Part shown: positions 11,613 to 24,500 of the stretch, piece by piece
Layout of the letters: every line of letters starts with the position of its first letter
Position numbering within the stretch: position 1 is the stretch's first letter
DNA from: Brachycybe producta
Lineage: Eukaryota > Arthropoda > Diplopoda > Playtdesmida > Andrognathidae
Direction: 5' to 3'
NCBI GenBank assembly: GCA_036925085.1
Contig: JAUPFP010000009.1
Span: 1,656,001-1,720,000 of the forward strand
Length of the DNA stretch: 64,000 nt
Position numbers and translations under genes: made by a program
Notes under the pieces: generated by a model
Database searches by the model: none
The model's input: only the letters and a program-made list of their open reading frames with translations
Told to the model about the DNA's origin: nothing

Positions 11613-12003
11613 CAGTAAAACCTTAGATTGCGAGTAACTTTTGTCTGCAAGTGTTTTGCAAGACGAGCACATTTTTTTAAAAAAAATTTAACTTGACAAA
11701 CGTGGTCTCGCAATACGAGTAGTACGTATATGCTTTGTCTGACAAGCGTCACGTGATCACAACTGAGCCGATGGTTCTTCTCTTTCTCTCTCGCTGCGGG
11801 ATTGTAGGTAATCGTCTCCCATGCTCGGTCTCAGTCGGCGTGCCTCACTCGTATAGTCAACATCCGTGGAAGCGTATACTGTTTACTATAGTATTGTGAC
11901 CACGTGTGTGCGTGTAAAGCACTTTTTATTTTGTGTCCTACATAATAACCCTCCTTCTCCTCTCCTCCAGAACGAATTATGCTCACAATACAAGGTTTTA
12001 CTG
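11613..12003. mobile_element. pogo/Tigger-like nonautonomous element
   Basis: Ends CAGTAAAACCTTAGATTGCGAG and (reverse-complemented) CAGTAAAACCTTGTATTGTGAG, flanked by TA on both sides (11611-11612, 12004-12005). At 391 bp there is no transposase. A second member lies at 21275-21509. TIRs starting CAGTAAAACC with TA duplications fit the pogo/Tigger branch of Tc1/mariner. Confidence 0.8.
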
Positions 12004-12005
12004 TA

Positions 12006-12404
12006 CCGGGTACTTAAATATTCAAGAACAAAAGTTTTCTTTAAAAAAACTCGCAAAGCTTTTCTTTTAATCTTGAGATTTCTTTCTCACTCTTTACACA
12101 ATCCACAATTGGTAACAAAACTTCCATCTTTATATTTCTTTTCTTATCTTAAGTTTTCTCTTCTTTATAAATTAAAAACTGTACAAAATTGTTTCGAGAA
12201 TACGGACCTAAGTACGTACATATCTATTTAAAAAAAAACAAATAACTCAGTCGACAATACGAAACGAACACAAGACACAATATGACACTTCGTATAAAAA
12301 AACACAAATAACGCATTTCGAAATTGACGATTGCACCAAAATAATAATAATAAAAAAAATCTCTCATACAAAACCAATAAATATCCTTTTCTTTTTGTAT
12401 TTTT
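12006..12404 (-). other. Likely 3' UTR of the neuron navigator gene
   Basis: AT-rich sequence immediately 3' (minus strand) of the NAV stop codon. No gene is apparent. Its extent is unknown because I cannot fix the polyadenylation site; the inserted Tigger-like element begins just beyond. Confidence 0.4.
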
Positions 12405-12551
12405 CTATAGAGTTGACTCGATCCCAGTTCCGTTTAAACCCTCTTCGTGATGTAAACTACTGCTATGGCTGTCGAGACTCGTCGTGTCACTGTCGTTGCT
12501 GTGAGGACTCGAGTAACTTGCCGCCTCCTGAAGACGCATCAACATATTAAA
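12405..12551 (-). CDS. NAV last coding exon
   Basis: After the acceptor TTTCTAG, the exon reads FNMLMRLQEAASYSSPHSND, runs through a Ser/Asp-rich tail and ends GIESTL then TAG (12405-12407). The MLMRLQEAA and ESTL motifs are the conserved end of NAV proteins. It starts in phase 0, matching the previous exon. It is 49 codons including the stop. Confidence 0.93.
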   Translation of the reverse strand, partial: FNMLMRLQEAASYSSPHSNDSDTTSLDSHSSSLHHEEGLNGTGIESTL

Positions 12552-15500
12552 CTAGAAATCAATCAGAAAAGCAATTTCAACGAGTTATGGCAAACACAAA
12601 ATCGTAGGTCGAAAATATATCCGGCATCAGAACTTCGTTCCACCACAAAATATTTTTCTCGTCGAGAGCGAAGAGATGGTTTTTGTTCCAGGTGGAACGA
12701 TTCTGAATTTAACGACGCCAAGGGGGAGAGGGTGGAGTTAGGCTAGCAGTGACGTGGAGGTAGCAAAAACAAAAAAAAGCAAACTAAAGACGCGAGACGG
12801 AGTGCAAAAAAGTTTACAAAAGGAAGGCGAAGATAAAAGACGGAAAATGCTTAGGTCCAATTTTCTCGACCTTGAGGTCAATTGGCAGTGGCCGCCTTTC
12901 ATCTTCGCGCTCCATTTGTAAACTTTTTTGCACTCCATTCCACTTCTGTGGTTTGTTGATTTTCTTTTCTCTCGCTAAATCCACGTCACTGCTAGCCTCC
13001 AACTCCAACCCTTGGCGTCGTCCTAGTTAGAATCGTCCCAGCTGGATACAGTCAAAGAGAGCCACAAAAATTTGCAAAATGATAAATTTTGGTAACACAA
13101 GTTTACATTTCAGAGTTACAGAGTTACTTTGTTCAACAACTTTTTAATCAAAGCAGAAATAAACTTAAGTGCAATAACTTGAAGAACCGATTTAAGTATA
13201 GAAGTAGCCATCTTGAATTGGTGGAAAAACCCTCCTTTTGATGAAGATTTTTTCATTTAAGAGCCTAGATACGGCGTAAATTTCTCCGAATGTAGGCACT
13301 GCAATCGTTTTCGATTTAAAAATGGTTTTTAACGTTTTTTTTTTCCTGGTTTGAAGTCATATTAATAATAGAAAAATAATTTCACGTGCGAAGCTTATAA
13401 AAAGGAATCAGCGTGAAGCCAATAAATTAATGCACGTGCTAATTATTTTGTTATTGTTCTAAGTCGTTTTTAACAAGAGTTCTTCAAAGGTTTGTGGGAC
13501 GGTTTCTTGGTCCAATGGGATTTAACATGGAGTTAAAAAAAAAACAAACGATTTGAACCTTGTTGAAAAATAGAATGACCTTTTCAAAATTTATATAAAG
13601 GGAGCGCATAAAAGAAAAATACTTTTTATTGCATTTTGTGCTTTACTGTATTTTAATTGAGCGATTGTGAGGCGATTTCTTGCAAGGTTAGTAACACCTT
13701 ATAGTAACACTCATTTGTCTCCTTGTCGTCTGCTCAACACAACAAGATGGAACTGTATCTAGGCTATTAAGTGAAAATGACGTCATTTTTGCCTACGCCA
13801 TCACCAACTGAAAGCTTAGCACAGTGATTCGAAACCCTCCCACTAACACGGTTAAATCAACGTTTAAGTTTCGAAACTTGCTGTTAGTTTGTTTCCTTTA
13901 CTACAACATCTTTACAAAAATGCTCAGACAAGAAATCCCCAGAAACCACAAACGCAACCAAACCCAATCACTTCGCAAACACATGCGGTTTTATTATCGA
14001 ACGACTCGCCACACTTTGTACGAAACCCTTTTATCATTAACAGACATCACTTACGAGAGGATCTCCGTCAACGTCGCTCTGCGTAGAACAGACGGACTTT
14101 GCACCGAGACCACCCGGACCAGGATGTCCTTCGTAACCAACATCTTCAGGCCTCATACGAAGTAACGTTGGCCAGTCCGCCGAATTAGGTCCATTGCTCA
14201 TCCAAGGATACGATTCCATGACCCATTCGGTCGGATCTTCCCACGGCGCACGGCGTCCATACAACTACAAACCCCCACAAAAATTGAAACACAAAAACTA
14301 AAAAAAAGAAAGAACCTACGACAATTGGTACCTGAAGTCCTTCACGAACGGCTTCCAAGAGGTACGGAACGACCGAATAGTTCCAAAGATCCGTAAACCA
14401 CACTTGAGATCCGGAAATATCTATCGGACACGAGAGAAACAGCCGAGGTCCGATAGTAACGTCGGAAGAGCTGTGTGTCTCCAGGAACTTATTCAAGTGC
14501 TGCCACACTTTGGGAATCCAGTTAATGATCTTGACGAGTTCCGGATTACGAGCGTTTGTCCGAACTTCGCTCTCGACCAACTTTCTCTTCAGATGTCGCC
14601 CCAAGAACCCTTTCACTGGTTCCATGTGATTGGCGCAAAGAACCCACCTAAAATTATGATGAAGTTGAAGATTGGTCGTCGAACAAGTCGTATGGTTCAT
14701 CGTTCCAATTATGTACGGACTGAAAATAGTAACGAATGAAAATATAAAGAAACGTTCAATTATTTAAAAAAAATCACTGTTGACAAACCATTTCTGATAT
14801 TTGGCACTGAGAAAACCATTGAAAACTTCGCCGAGAGATCCCACGTGATGGAGGTTATCCAAAATGATTACACTTGGCAAATCGGATGGATTGCTGAAAA
14901 TCAATAAAACATACAAAGAAATAATTTTAAATCATTATCTTCACGAAGATATTTTGCATGCTGCGTATGTAGACTGTTCTCCTTCTGCCACAAGCCTTCA
15001 AAGTAAATAAGAGTTTGGAGAAACCGCGGATTTGCGAAAACCGCGGTTTTTCGGGTTTCATTTGTGAAAACCACGGTTTTGGGGTTTTGTATTTTTTTTT
15101 TCTCCTTAAATTTTAAAATTTTTTTGATAAAAACAATCATTTTTTAAGTAGTTATAATTTTTTGTAAATAATAACCTTTTAGGAAAACAAAGAGCGTTTT
15201 ACTGATTTATCAGATAATCGTGAACGAAGTTTTGTACAAAAATGACTACTTAACAAAAATGTCCTTTCGGCACATATTATGTTGATGTTGGTTTTATGGT
15301 AGAAAGTGCTGCGTAAAGCTGACCATGGTTCTTCATGTTTTGGCATGTTTTTTTTAAACATTGCAAATTCTTGTTTTAGTCATAGTGATTGATTTCGGAG
15401 ACGATTTTTGTGGTTTCGGGTTTTCGGTTTCGGGTAAACCGAAATCCAAATCGCTAAAAGTAAAGCTGGATTTACACCGGAGGTAACACTGCTGAAAACA

Positions 15501-18500
15501 CGTGTTATTAGCAATGTTTATAACAACTATTTTAAAATCGACCTATAAAATGTTATTAACTTTTCTTATCAAAACCAGTTGATCAACATTTGCTATCAAC
15601 ATTTGCTATTAACACTGTTTAAAAGTCTCTAGAATAAGTTACAAGCAAGTTATTTCTGTTGTGTCAACATTGTTAATAAAATTCTACTCATGGATCAGTT
15701 TCCTGCCGACATGCTACCAACATTTTTGTTAAAAGTAGGAATGGGACATTCGAATCCTGGAAATATTTTCGCTATTTCTTCGGTGTAAATCCACCTTAAG
15801 CTGCTGCTCCAGAATACATAGCAATTGTTATTCAACTTATATCTTTGGGTTCTGACAACGCATTTCACATGCTGCAATTGGATTTTTGTCCCTCTGCCAC
15901 AGGCCTTCTTCGCTGCTTTGCAAACCTTTTTTTTTTAAATTTAAATTCTGAAAAAAAAATCATGGCTTTATAACCTGCTTTCGCATTGTTCAGCGACATT
16001 CGACAGATATTGACGTAGTTCCTTGGCCGACTTATGATCCACGTTGAAGGTTGCAATCGATCCGGGAGTCAACTGTTTACCGGATCTAAACACACAAAAT
16101 CAAAGTGTCAATGTTAGGAAGTTTCACACGTCGACTCATCGAGACTCTCACCTCAGTACTAGAAACTCGGCTAGCTTATGAGCTAGATAGGTTTTCCCCG
16201 TGCCGCTCGGTCCACACAGAATGATTCTTCTGTGTTCTGTCAGTAAAGAAATGTATCGCTGTAAAATCGATTTCGGAATGAGCGTGTCGAAAGCGAGTGA
16301 ATCGACGCTGTTTTGTTTCGTTCCTAGAAAAGATAAAAAAGAAAAGCAAACCAGAGATAAAGCAGTGCACAAATTAGGTTACGGCTCGCGATGCAAGACC
16401 GTACCTCTTAAAGTGACCTTTACGGTCAACTGATCTCCAACTAAATAGCCACAAGGAAGAAGTTCAGGAAGTTCACATTCTACGGGAGAAAAAAAAACAA
16501 CATTAGAAGTTAGTTTTGATGAATTTGCTTGGACGTAACTTTAAGAAAAAATTCAAAAGTTGGTTGAAACTAGAATAGTAGGTGAATGTGCTGAAATCAT
16601 AAAAAACTCAACGGTTTTAGGAGCCGTTCAAAGTATTACGTAACACAATTTAGGCCATTTTTCAATATCTCCCTACCCCCAACGCAACGGCACGTAACAA
16701 CTGTGAACACCCCCACCTCCCTAACTAACAGTTACATAAAACATTCATTAGTTTCTCTTGTGGAATCTCCGCAATTCAGCACATCCTGTCACCAATACGA
16801 TGACAGCATACCTATACGTAGCATGTGGAGGGCCAAATTTCGTGGGTTCACTGCAGGCAACGCGTTTTTGGCAGCAATATTTGGTGCCCATTTTAAAACG
16901 AAAGTTTTTTCTGTTACGTAACGGTAAACTCAAGATACCACCCACGTAATGGAACGTAACAAATCTGTCAACACCACCCCCCCCCTCCCTGAAACGCCTT
17001 ACGGTCACATGATACTTGAACGGCCACCTTTACAGACGCATTTTTAAAAAGAAAATGAATGTGTTTAGACCATTAGCACGCAGGCCACTTTTGAAACACT
17101 TTTCGACGACAAAATGAAGTCGAGGTTGTCGCCACAACCGAACACTTTCAAAACTAGGACTGGGCCATACGAATCGTCGAATCCCGCGAGTCTTGAAAAA
17201 TATTTTCGAAAATTCGAATCTTCGCGCTTTTTTCGTCTTTTGAATCCTAACCTTAAAAAAACTGTTAAAAACTTTGGTAAAATTCGTTTTAATTTCATTG
17301 ACGTCCAATAGAAGCGTTCACTATAAAAAAAACTGACGATTGTTGCGATTTCGGTGGTATCCGGACACCAATATCATCACCTTGTGGCGACCCTAAGTGC
17401 CACACTGTGTTTTTTATTATTAATAATTTAATATTTAACATTATTTCATTTATTTGTAGCTTCTTAATGAATAATATAGGATTCTTATATGAAGGATTCG
17501 AGATTCGTGAGATTCGAGAACCTTTTATGATTCTGATTCGAGAAAGTTTAGGATTTGTCCCACCTCTAATTTTAATTTATACATTTACATAAAAAAAACT
17601 CAAAATGAAGAGAAATGAATAGAAATAATAAACGAAACAAAAACCTTTCGAAATGAGAACCTCTCCGAGCTGATAACAATGAACGCTATCGGCATTCAGA
17701 CCCAAGTTCGACACGGGATCCGTTCTTAGGACATATTCTTTAAAAGTACGCCGAATCATCGTGTCCAAAAGGTCCCATTTCGTTTTGCCAGATACAAAAA
17801 CGGCTCCCACCAGAACTTCCGTCGCCAAAGAAGTCTACGAAAAAAAAAAAAAAAAGAATCGCAAATGAGTTAGAACAGATTTGACAAACTCTCGAAAAGT
17901 ATCTCACTTCTTGGATTGCAGCATTCTTTTCGCTGTCTCCATGACAATTGAGATAAATGGCCATCATCACTCGCTTTCCATCTCGGTCGAGGACAGTGTC
18001 CGAAAGCAGAACATCTATAACGAAAAAAACAAAATCCACGTTCGAAAGTATATTCTCGTTTAGTCACATCGGACACAAGTGCAATCATTAGGTGTGCCAC
18101 AGTTTGGTTGCGTGAGTCACTGCCAAAGGTTTATGTGACAGCGCGCACACATGCAACTGATAATTTAACTGAAAAATTTGGCCAACTAAAAAGTTCGATT
18201 GATTGCTGCAACGTTGAGCAAGAGGTTTGTGCAGTACACAGTCAAACACGACTGAGCCCACTTGGAACCAAACAGTTGGATGTACCCAATACAGCATATG
18301 TCTGCTCATTTTCTTTCTTCTTCTCGGCTCGAGCGCGTAGAATTCCGTCGAATCCCATGTTTTAAATTGAGCAATTAGTTGCCTGTGTGCTTAAATCTCA
18401 TCGCTTGATGGTTTAGTTACGTACGTGAGCGCAGATTAGCCATGGGTGGATCGAACTGTTGTGCAAGTGTTGCACAATGAATAATTGCATGTGTGCATCC

Positions 18501-21500
18501 AGGCTCAAGGGTACTTCAATGCACGACCGAAACATCACATTAAATCTTTTGATTATTTCACTTTTTGAAAGCAACTTCATAGTTTTCAAAACACTATAAT
18601 TTGGCTTTGTATACACGCATGTTTTTTTTGCTGAAGAGGCTAAATTACGTCGAAAAATATCCAGAAAGAGCGCTAGCACCGTTTTTCTATTGAACCCATA
18701 GACCCGATGTTAAAGAAAAAAACGTTAGTTTTTAAAATATATATTCGCAGCAGTATGTTTAACTCTCATATTTAAACTTGTCCAATTTTGATGGGTTCAA
18801 TGTGCAATGTGCACTTTAAATATATGCTGATCTAGTGATAGAATGACAAAAAATTGGTAAGTGCGGTTCTGTTTTTAAAAACTACTTCAAAATCGCGAAT
18901 TTCTAACGCTTATGTTAAACTCAACTGAGTACGCACTCGTAAGAAAAAAACATCCATAAAAATGCTGGTAAAAATACCTAAAAATAATTTTAAAAAACCA
19001 CAATTAAACCACAGTGAAGTCAACGCATTGACGTAGTCAACGTGCTGATTTTTTCTGGTTTTTAAAATTAGTAAAAAGTATTTTTTCGAGCATTTTAATG
19101 GATTTTTTTCTTATTTGGGCATACTTAATAGAGTTTAAGATGAGAGTTAGAAATATGTTTTAAAAATAGAAGAACACTTACCAATTTTTTGTCATTCTAT
19201 CACTCGATCAGCATATATTTAAGGTGCACATTGCACTTTGAAAACTTAATATCGGACAACTTTAAATATGAAAAATAAACCTATTGCCTGTGTATTTTAA
19301 AAATTAACATTTTTTCTTTAACATTAGGGTCTATGAGCTCAATTGAAAAACGATGCTAGCGCTCTTTGCGGAGATTTTTCCAAGTAATTTTGCGATGTAG
19401 CCTCTTAAGCATTGCTTATCATGCATTGAATATTCCCAAGATTTTCATTAAATTGTTGTCATTCTTTTGCATATATTGGCAATGCCTGTCATATGAAACG
19501 TCTTCGTAACGTTGCAAGTAAAACTAATGAAACAATCACCTATGCTGGGAGGAGTGGATAATTCTGAAGCGCTCATTCGCTTTTCATTCGGCGTATCCGT
19601 AGTTGGTAACGAGCTCTGAGAAGACGTAAGAGACTTGGTAGAGACAATACGCTGAAGCCTCTCATTGTCGTGCTTCAACGTGAGCATTTCGGTCTATAAA
19701 AAACAAAAAAATTATTGACATTTGATAAATTAAAATAAATAAAAACCAAATTACATTTTAATTTAAAATCAGATTTCACTTTCAAATCATTTACTCCAAA
19801 CTAATTGACTGGAGTGGAGGGCCACATAAAAATATTGAAAGTGGCATGCGGCCCGGTTCGAAAAAACTACAACACACTTTGTCCGAACATCTTGACTCGC
19901 CTAGTAACCATGCTGAAATATAGGCCCGACACTTGCAAACGCTTTTTACTGTATCAGTACACAGCTAGCGAGTGCGAGGACACCACAGTATGGCTGCTTT
20001 AATTAAGCATTTCCAATACTGCCGCCCGCCGCATATAATGTATTGTAACACCCAGTAGTTCGTGATCCCCTCAGAAAGCTAGCCTGGGGCGTCCGACTCG
20101 TAACCATCCCTCCCTCCCTCCCTCTGCATACGAACCTGTTTAGAGCGGAGGGATACCTCTCGGAGCGTGGTCACTTGGACCTACTTGCATCTCGTGGGTG
20201 TACACAGGTCCAAGTCTATAAAAGCAAAACGTGTTCCTTTGTTCGTCGTCCACTTTTCTCTCAAAACAGTTCACACTTGTCCTACGTAGATTTCTATCCG
20301 TATTACACAATGGGCCCGTTAATGTAACAATTCATCCCTTGTATTTCAGTACTTCTATTAAAAAGTGTGTAATTTCCTTGGAACAATCGGAGGCACCATA
20401 GGAAAAGGAGGTAAAATAACCCAATACTAACGAGACGATCCAGAAGCAGGTGGTGGCCACCTTTCTGAAGAATCTCATCATCTTCAGGAAGCCATCGTTC
20501 ATTCGCTGCCATCCGTTTACTTCTGTCTTTCCAACCTTCCTAACTGTATGGTAACCATACGAGGGAGAAAGGTCCGCGAGTCCACGATTAGCGGAAATCA
20601 AGTATCGTCGCAGTGTCGCACGTACGCACAAGTAAAAGAACAACCCCCAAACGTATATATAAATATACGGTATATGGAATTCTCACGGTACATAGCTCTT
20701 GTATACTACATACAGGCACACCATCATTTCAGTATTTGTCATTGAAACTGTTTTTATTCCCATTTTTTTTGTCAAAATATCCGCGGCGGGCCATGGCTTG
20801 GGGGACTCCTTATGTAGCCCTATGTTTTTGGACATACCAAATTGCACTTAACATTAAGTCTACAGCGTCATGCAGCACGTGCATGCTGTAGTGCAATGAT
20901 ACCCTAAAGGATGTGCCGGAATTGAACTTCTCGATGCTATATTAATTGTGTTAATATAATTTAATATTTTCAACTAAATTTTAATTTTTCATTATTTTTA
21001 GGAAAAGCAAAGTAAACAAAACGTTCCAATTACACGTTCATGCACTAAACCCGTGACAAACCAGTTATACATTTATACCTCGTTATACGGCCCCTTTTTA
21101 TACGCGGCATTTCGCCATAATGGCCTTTTGTTAAATTGCCGCTCAGTTTCTATTCACGGCCCAAACATTTTCGATATACGGCGACAAAAAATCGGGAAAC
21201 CAGATATCGCACCTCGGCTGAGAAAAAAGAGTTTAAAAGTTGCATTTTTTTTCTATCTCAATCTAAAACAGATACAGTAAAACCCTTGGATTGCGAGCAT
21301 AATTCGTTCCGGGAACGTGTTTGTCATCCAAAGCACTTGTATATCAAAGCGAACCATCGGCTCAGTTGTGATCACGTAACGCTCGGCAGACTAAGCGTAT
21401 GTGTACTACTCTACTACGCGTATGGCAAGACCACGCTCGTTAATCAAGTTAAAATTTATTCAAAAGTTTTGCTCGTCTTACAAATAACTCGCAATCCAAG

Positions 21501-24500
21501 GTTTTACTGTACCGTGAATAATCAAAATGGTTTTTGCACCTGAAAAGCTCGGCAAAGTAAGCCCCCCTCCAAAAAAAAAAAGAAAAGTTTTTTTGAGTTA
21601 TGCCACTCTTCCAGCCAAGATGCGAAATGTACAAGCAATTTACTATGTTATTGCCTTATGGTGAAAATTCGTTATACGGCAATTTCGCTTCACAGCCAAC
21701 TTTACCAGAACCTACATTGGCCGTAAAGCGAGGTATTATATGTACTGCCGACTGCCGTACACAAGTGTCTAGTGTGCCGTGAGTTTTTTCAGGTGTACCA
21801 CGATTTCTTTATGTGCGAAATACTGTGCCATGAACTAAAAAAGTTTGGGAACCATTGTTGTGGGATAGTGATATTAACCTAATAAAAACTATCACACAAA
21901 ATACAAAAGTGCGGTGAAAAAGAAGTAAAACTTACTCTCATTTTAGTCACAGTCTCTTTGAGAGACTCCAACTGATGAGCCGAAGACAGAGCTTCGAGCC
22001 TGATGTCTGTCAGCACCATGTCTTTCTCTCGTAACTGCTTCTTCAGCTCCTTGACAACTTCCGGAGCCAAAGTATCGTCTTCTTTGTCGTATATTCTAGT
22101 CGAATGTAAAAAGAACATGATCGATCACTTCATTTCGAAGAATCCTATTGGTTTACGAAGCAAACAGCTTACGCTGAGGACGAATGCGACGTCTTAATGC
22201 CCGGAGCCACTCCATTTATCGAGTGCGGGTTACCGAGAAGGGGAGAGTTCGGAGCTGAAGTGTCAGACTGCAATTGTCGCATGTCTTCCACGTCCGAAAC
22301 AGAACCGTTGCGGTTTTTCTTACTACGTGAAAACGCTTTCGTGAAAGAACTCCGCAACTAAAAAAAACCGTGTCAAATACTTTTAATAAGTTTGGTAAAA
22401 GGTAGACTGGTAAACACGACCACCTTAATATTTGTAAACTAACCCATCCTTTCTTTTTCTTGTGCTTGCTACTAGCGCTGTTTGTATCGCTACTCTTATG
22501 TGATGCGGCACTGCAAGCACTAGAGAGGCTGTTGACACTGGACATGCTGTCCGTCGACAACTGACGGCTCATGCGATGCTCCTGCTGACCGCCGCCACCA
22601 CCACCGTTGCCGTTCGTGATCGAAGGATGCCTCCTGAAACACTGAGGTGATTCTAATGCGATGGAGAAGTTGGCCGAGGTAAGCCCGGCTTCGGCACTCT
22701 GTTTACGTAGAGATTCGATCGTCGATCTCAGTTCACTCAGCTCCGAATCCTAAATGAAGAAAAGATCGTTTTAAATAGAATAAATACATAAATATCGGCA
22801 AATGGTCACATGATTTTATACGAAACAATTTCTTTTAGCAGCCATTTCAAAAATATACAAATAAATCACTTGAAGAGATTTTAAATCATTTTTAGAAAGT
22901 AGAAGCGTAAATTAATTATTCCTATTGACGTCTTTAATGATAACTTCTTGATCTTAATTAAACTTTCAAGCTGAAAGTTTCCTTACGGACTTAGATTTAA
23001 TTTCGGTTATCCGACAGTCTTTCAAAGAATATCCGATCCGATCGGAAAAAAGTTTCGCATCATTTTGTACCATTCTAGTTTTGAAAACAATTTCAATTAT
23101 TTTTCGTAATGTTCACTCTAAAAAAAAGAAGTTCGCTTGACGTTTTTGCTTTCAAATTTTTCAAAAGCATCTATGGAGCATAGATTAGCCACTGTAGTGG
23201 CGCCATCCGGAGTCGTCAAAAACAAAGTAAATATCTATTCAGCCACCTTAATGGGTTGGCTTTTGTGAAACCAACCATTAGTACCAGTAGCCTACACTGT
23301 GCAGGACTATTTATTATTTATAAGGCTAGGGGGTGGTAACACAACTCTAAAAAAAATGCTTTTTAAAAGAACAGACTCATTTTTGGTCATTTGCATCTAG
23401 GGTCATTCAACAAAGGAATTTACTGCCTGGGACTCTGGTAAATCCCCTAAAAGGGGGGGGGGGGCTTTTCGAAGTTGACACCGCGCGCCACGCCGCTCCG
23501 TTCTATCGCCCTAATGAACGGGAGAACGGATCGAAATTCATTAGGTTATTCGGCCAGATTAGAGCCATACTGGGCCAGAATCAAGGGGAAAAAACCAACT
23601 CGCACCATTCCGCTCCGCACCACCAACCTAGTGGATCCTCACCTTCAGGCCTGTATAAAGGCATGTGCCAACTGTGTCATGCAAAGGGACGCCCGAGGTT
23701 TAGGGGTTACCCCACTAGTTAACTAGGTTCTACTTGGGTCCCCAAAAGTGTTAATGCGGGTCTGCTCACCTTTAGGCAATTCACAGGGGTGTACATTTTA
23801 CAATTGCATGGAAGACACTTTCATGGCAAGTGTTAATAGATAATTTTGACAGTGCATTTCAAAGTGCAATGTGCACATTAAATATATGGTGATCTAGTGA
23901 TACAATCACAAAAAATTGGTAAGTGCGATTCTATTTTTAAAAACTATTTCAAAATCTCGAATTTCTAACTCTTATGTTAAACTCCATTCAGTATGCGCTT
24001 TTAAGCAAAAACATCCATTAAAATGTTGGTAAAAATACCTAAAAATAATTTTAAAAAACCACACGTAAACCCCAGTGAAGACAACACATTGGCGCACGTG
24101 CTGATTTTTTTCTCGTTTTTTAAAATTATTTTTACGTATTTTTACGAGCATTTTAATGGTTGTTTTTTTTTTGCTTACAAGCGCGTACTCAATGGAGTTT
24201 AACATAAAAGTTAGAAATTCGCGATTTTGAAATAGTTTTTAAAAATAGAACCGCACTTGCCAATTTTTTGTCATTCTATCACTGAATCAGCATGTATTTA
24301 ATGTGCATATTGCACTTTGAACCATCAAGATTCGACAACTTTAAATATGAAAAATAAACATAATGCCACTGCGACTGTGTATTTTAAAAATTAACGTTTC
24401 TTCTTTAACATCGGGTCTATGGGCTCAATAGAAAAACGATGCTAGCGCTCTTTGTGTAGACTTTTCGAAGTAATTTTGCGATGTAGCCTCTTAAAAAAAA

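Larger units (their letters stand above)
19694..21935 (-). other. NAV intron with LTR-like and Tigger-like insertions
   Basis: Contains LTR-like copy 2 (about 20044-20390), the nested pogo/Tigger-like pair (21075-21736 and 21275-21509), and otherwise noncoding sequence. No exon is visible between 19693 and 21936. Confidence 0.5.

Noticed and set aside
14404..14739. Plus-strand ORF of 111 codons
   Set aside because: It is antisense to a well-conserved NAV exon.
18290..18360. Readable minus-strand stretch starting MGFDGILRARAEKKK, considered as an extra NAV exon
   Set aside because: There is no convincing acceptor, and the flanking NAV exons already join in phase without it.
23475..23726. 83-codon plus-strand ORF in a GC-rich segment
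   Set aside because: No homology that I recognise and no splice context; probably chance in a GC-rich patch of the NAV intron.
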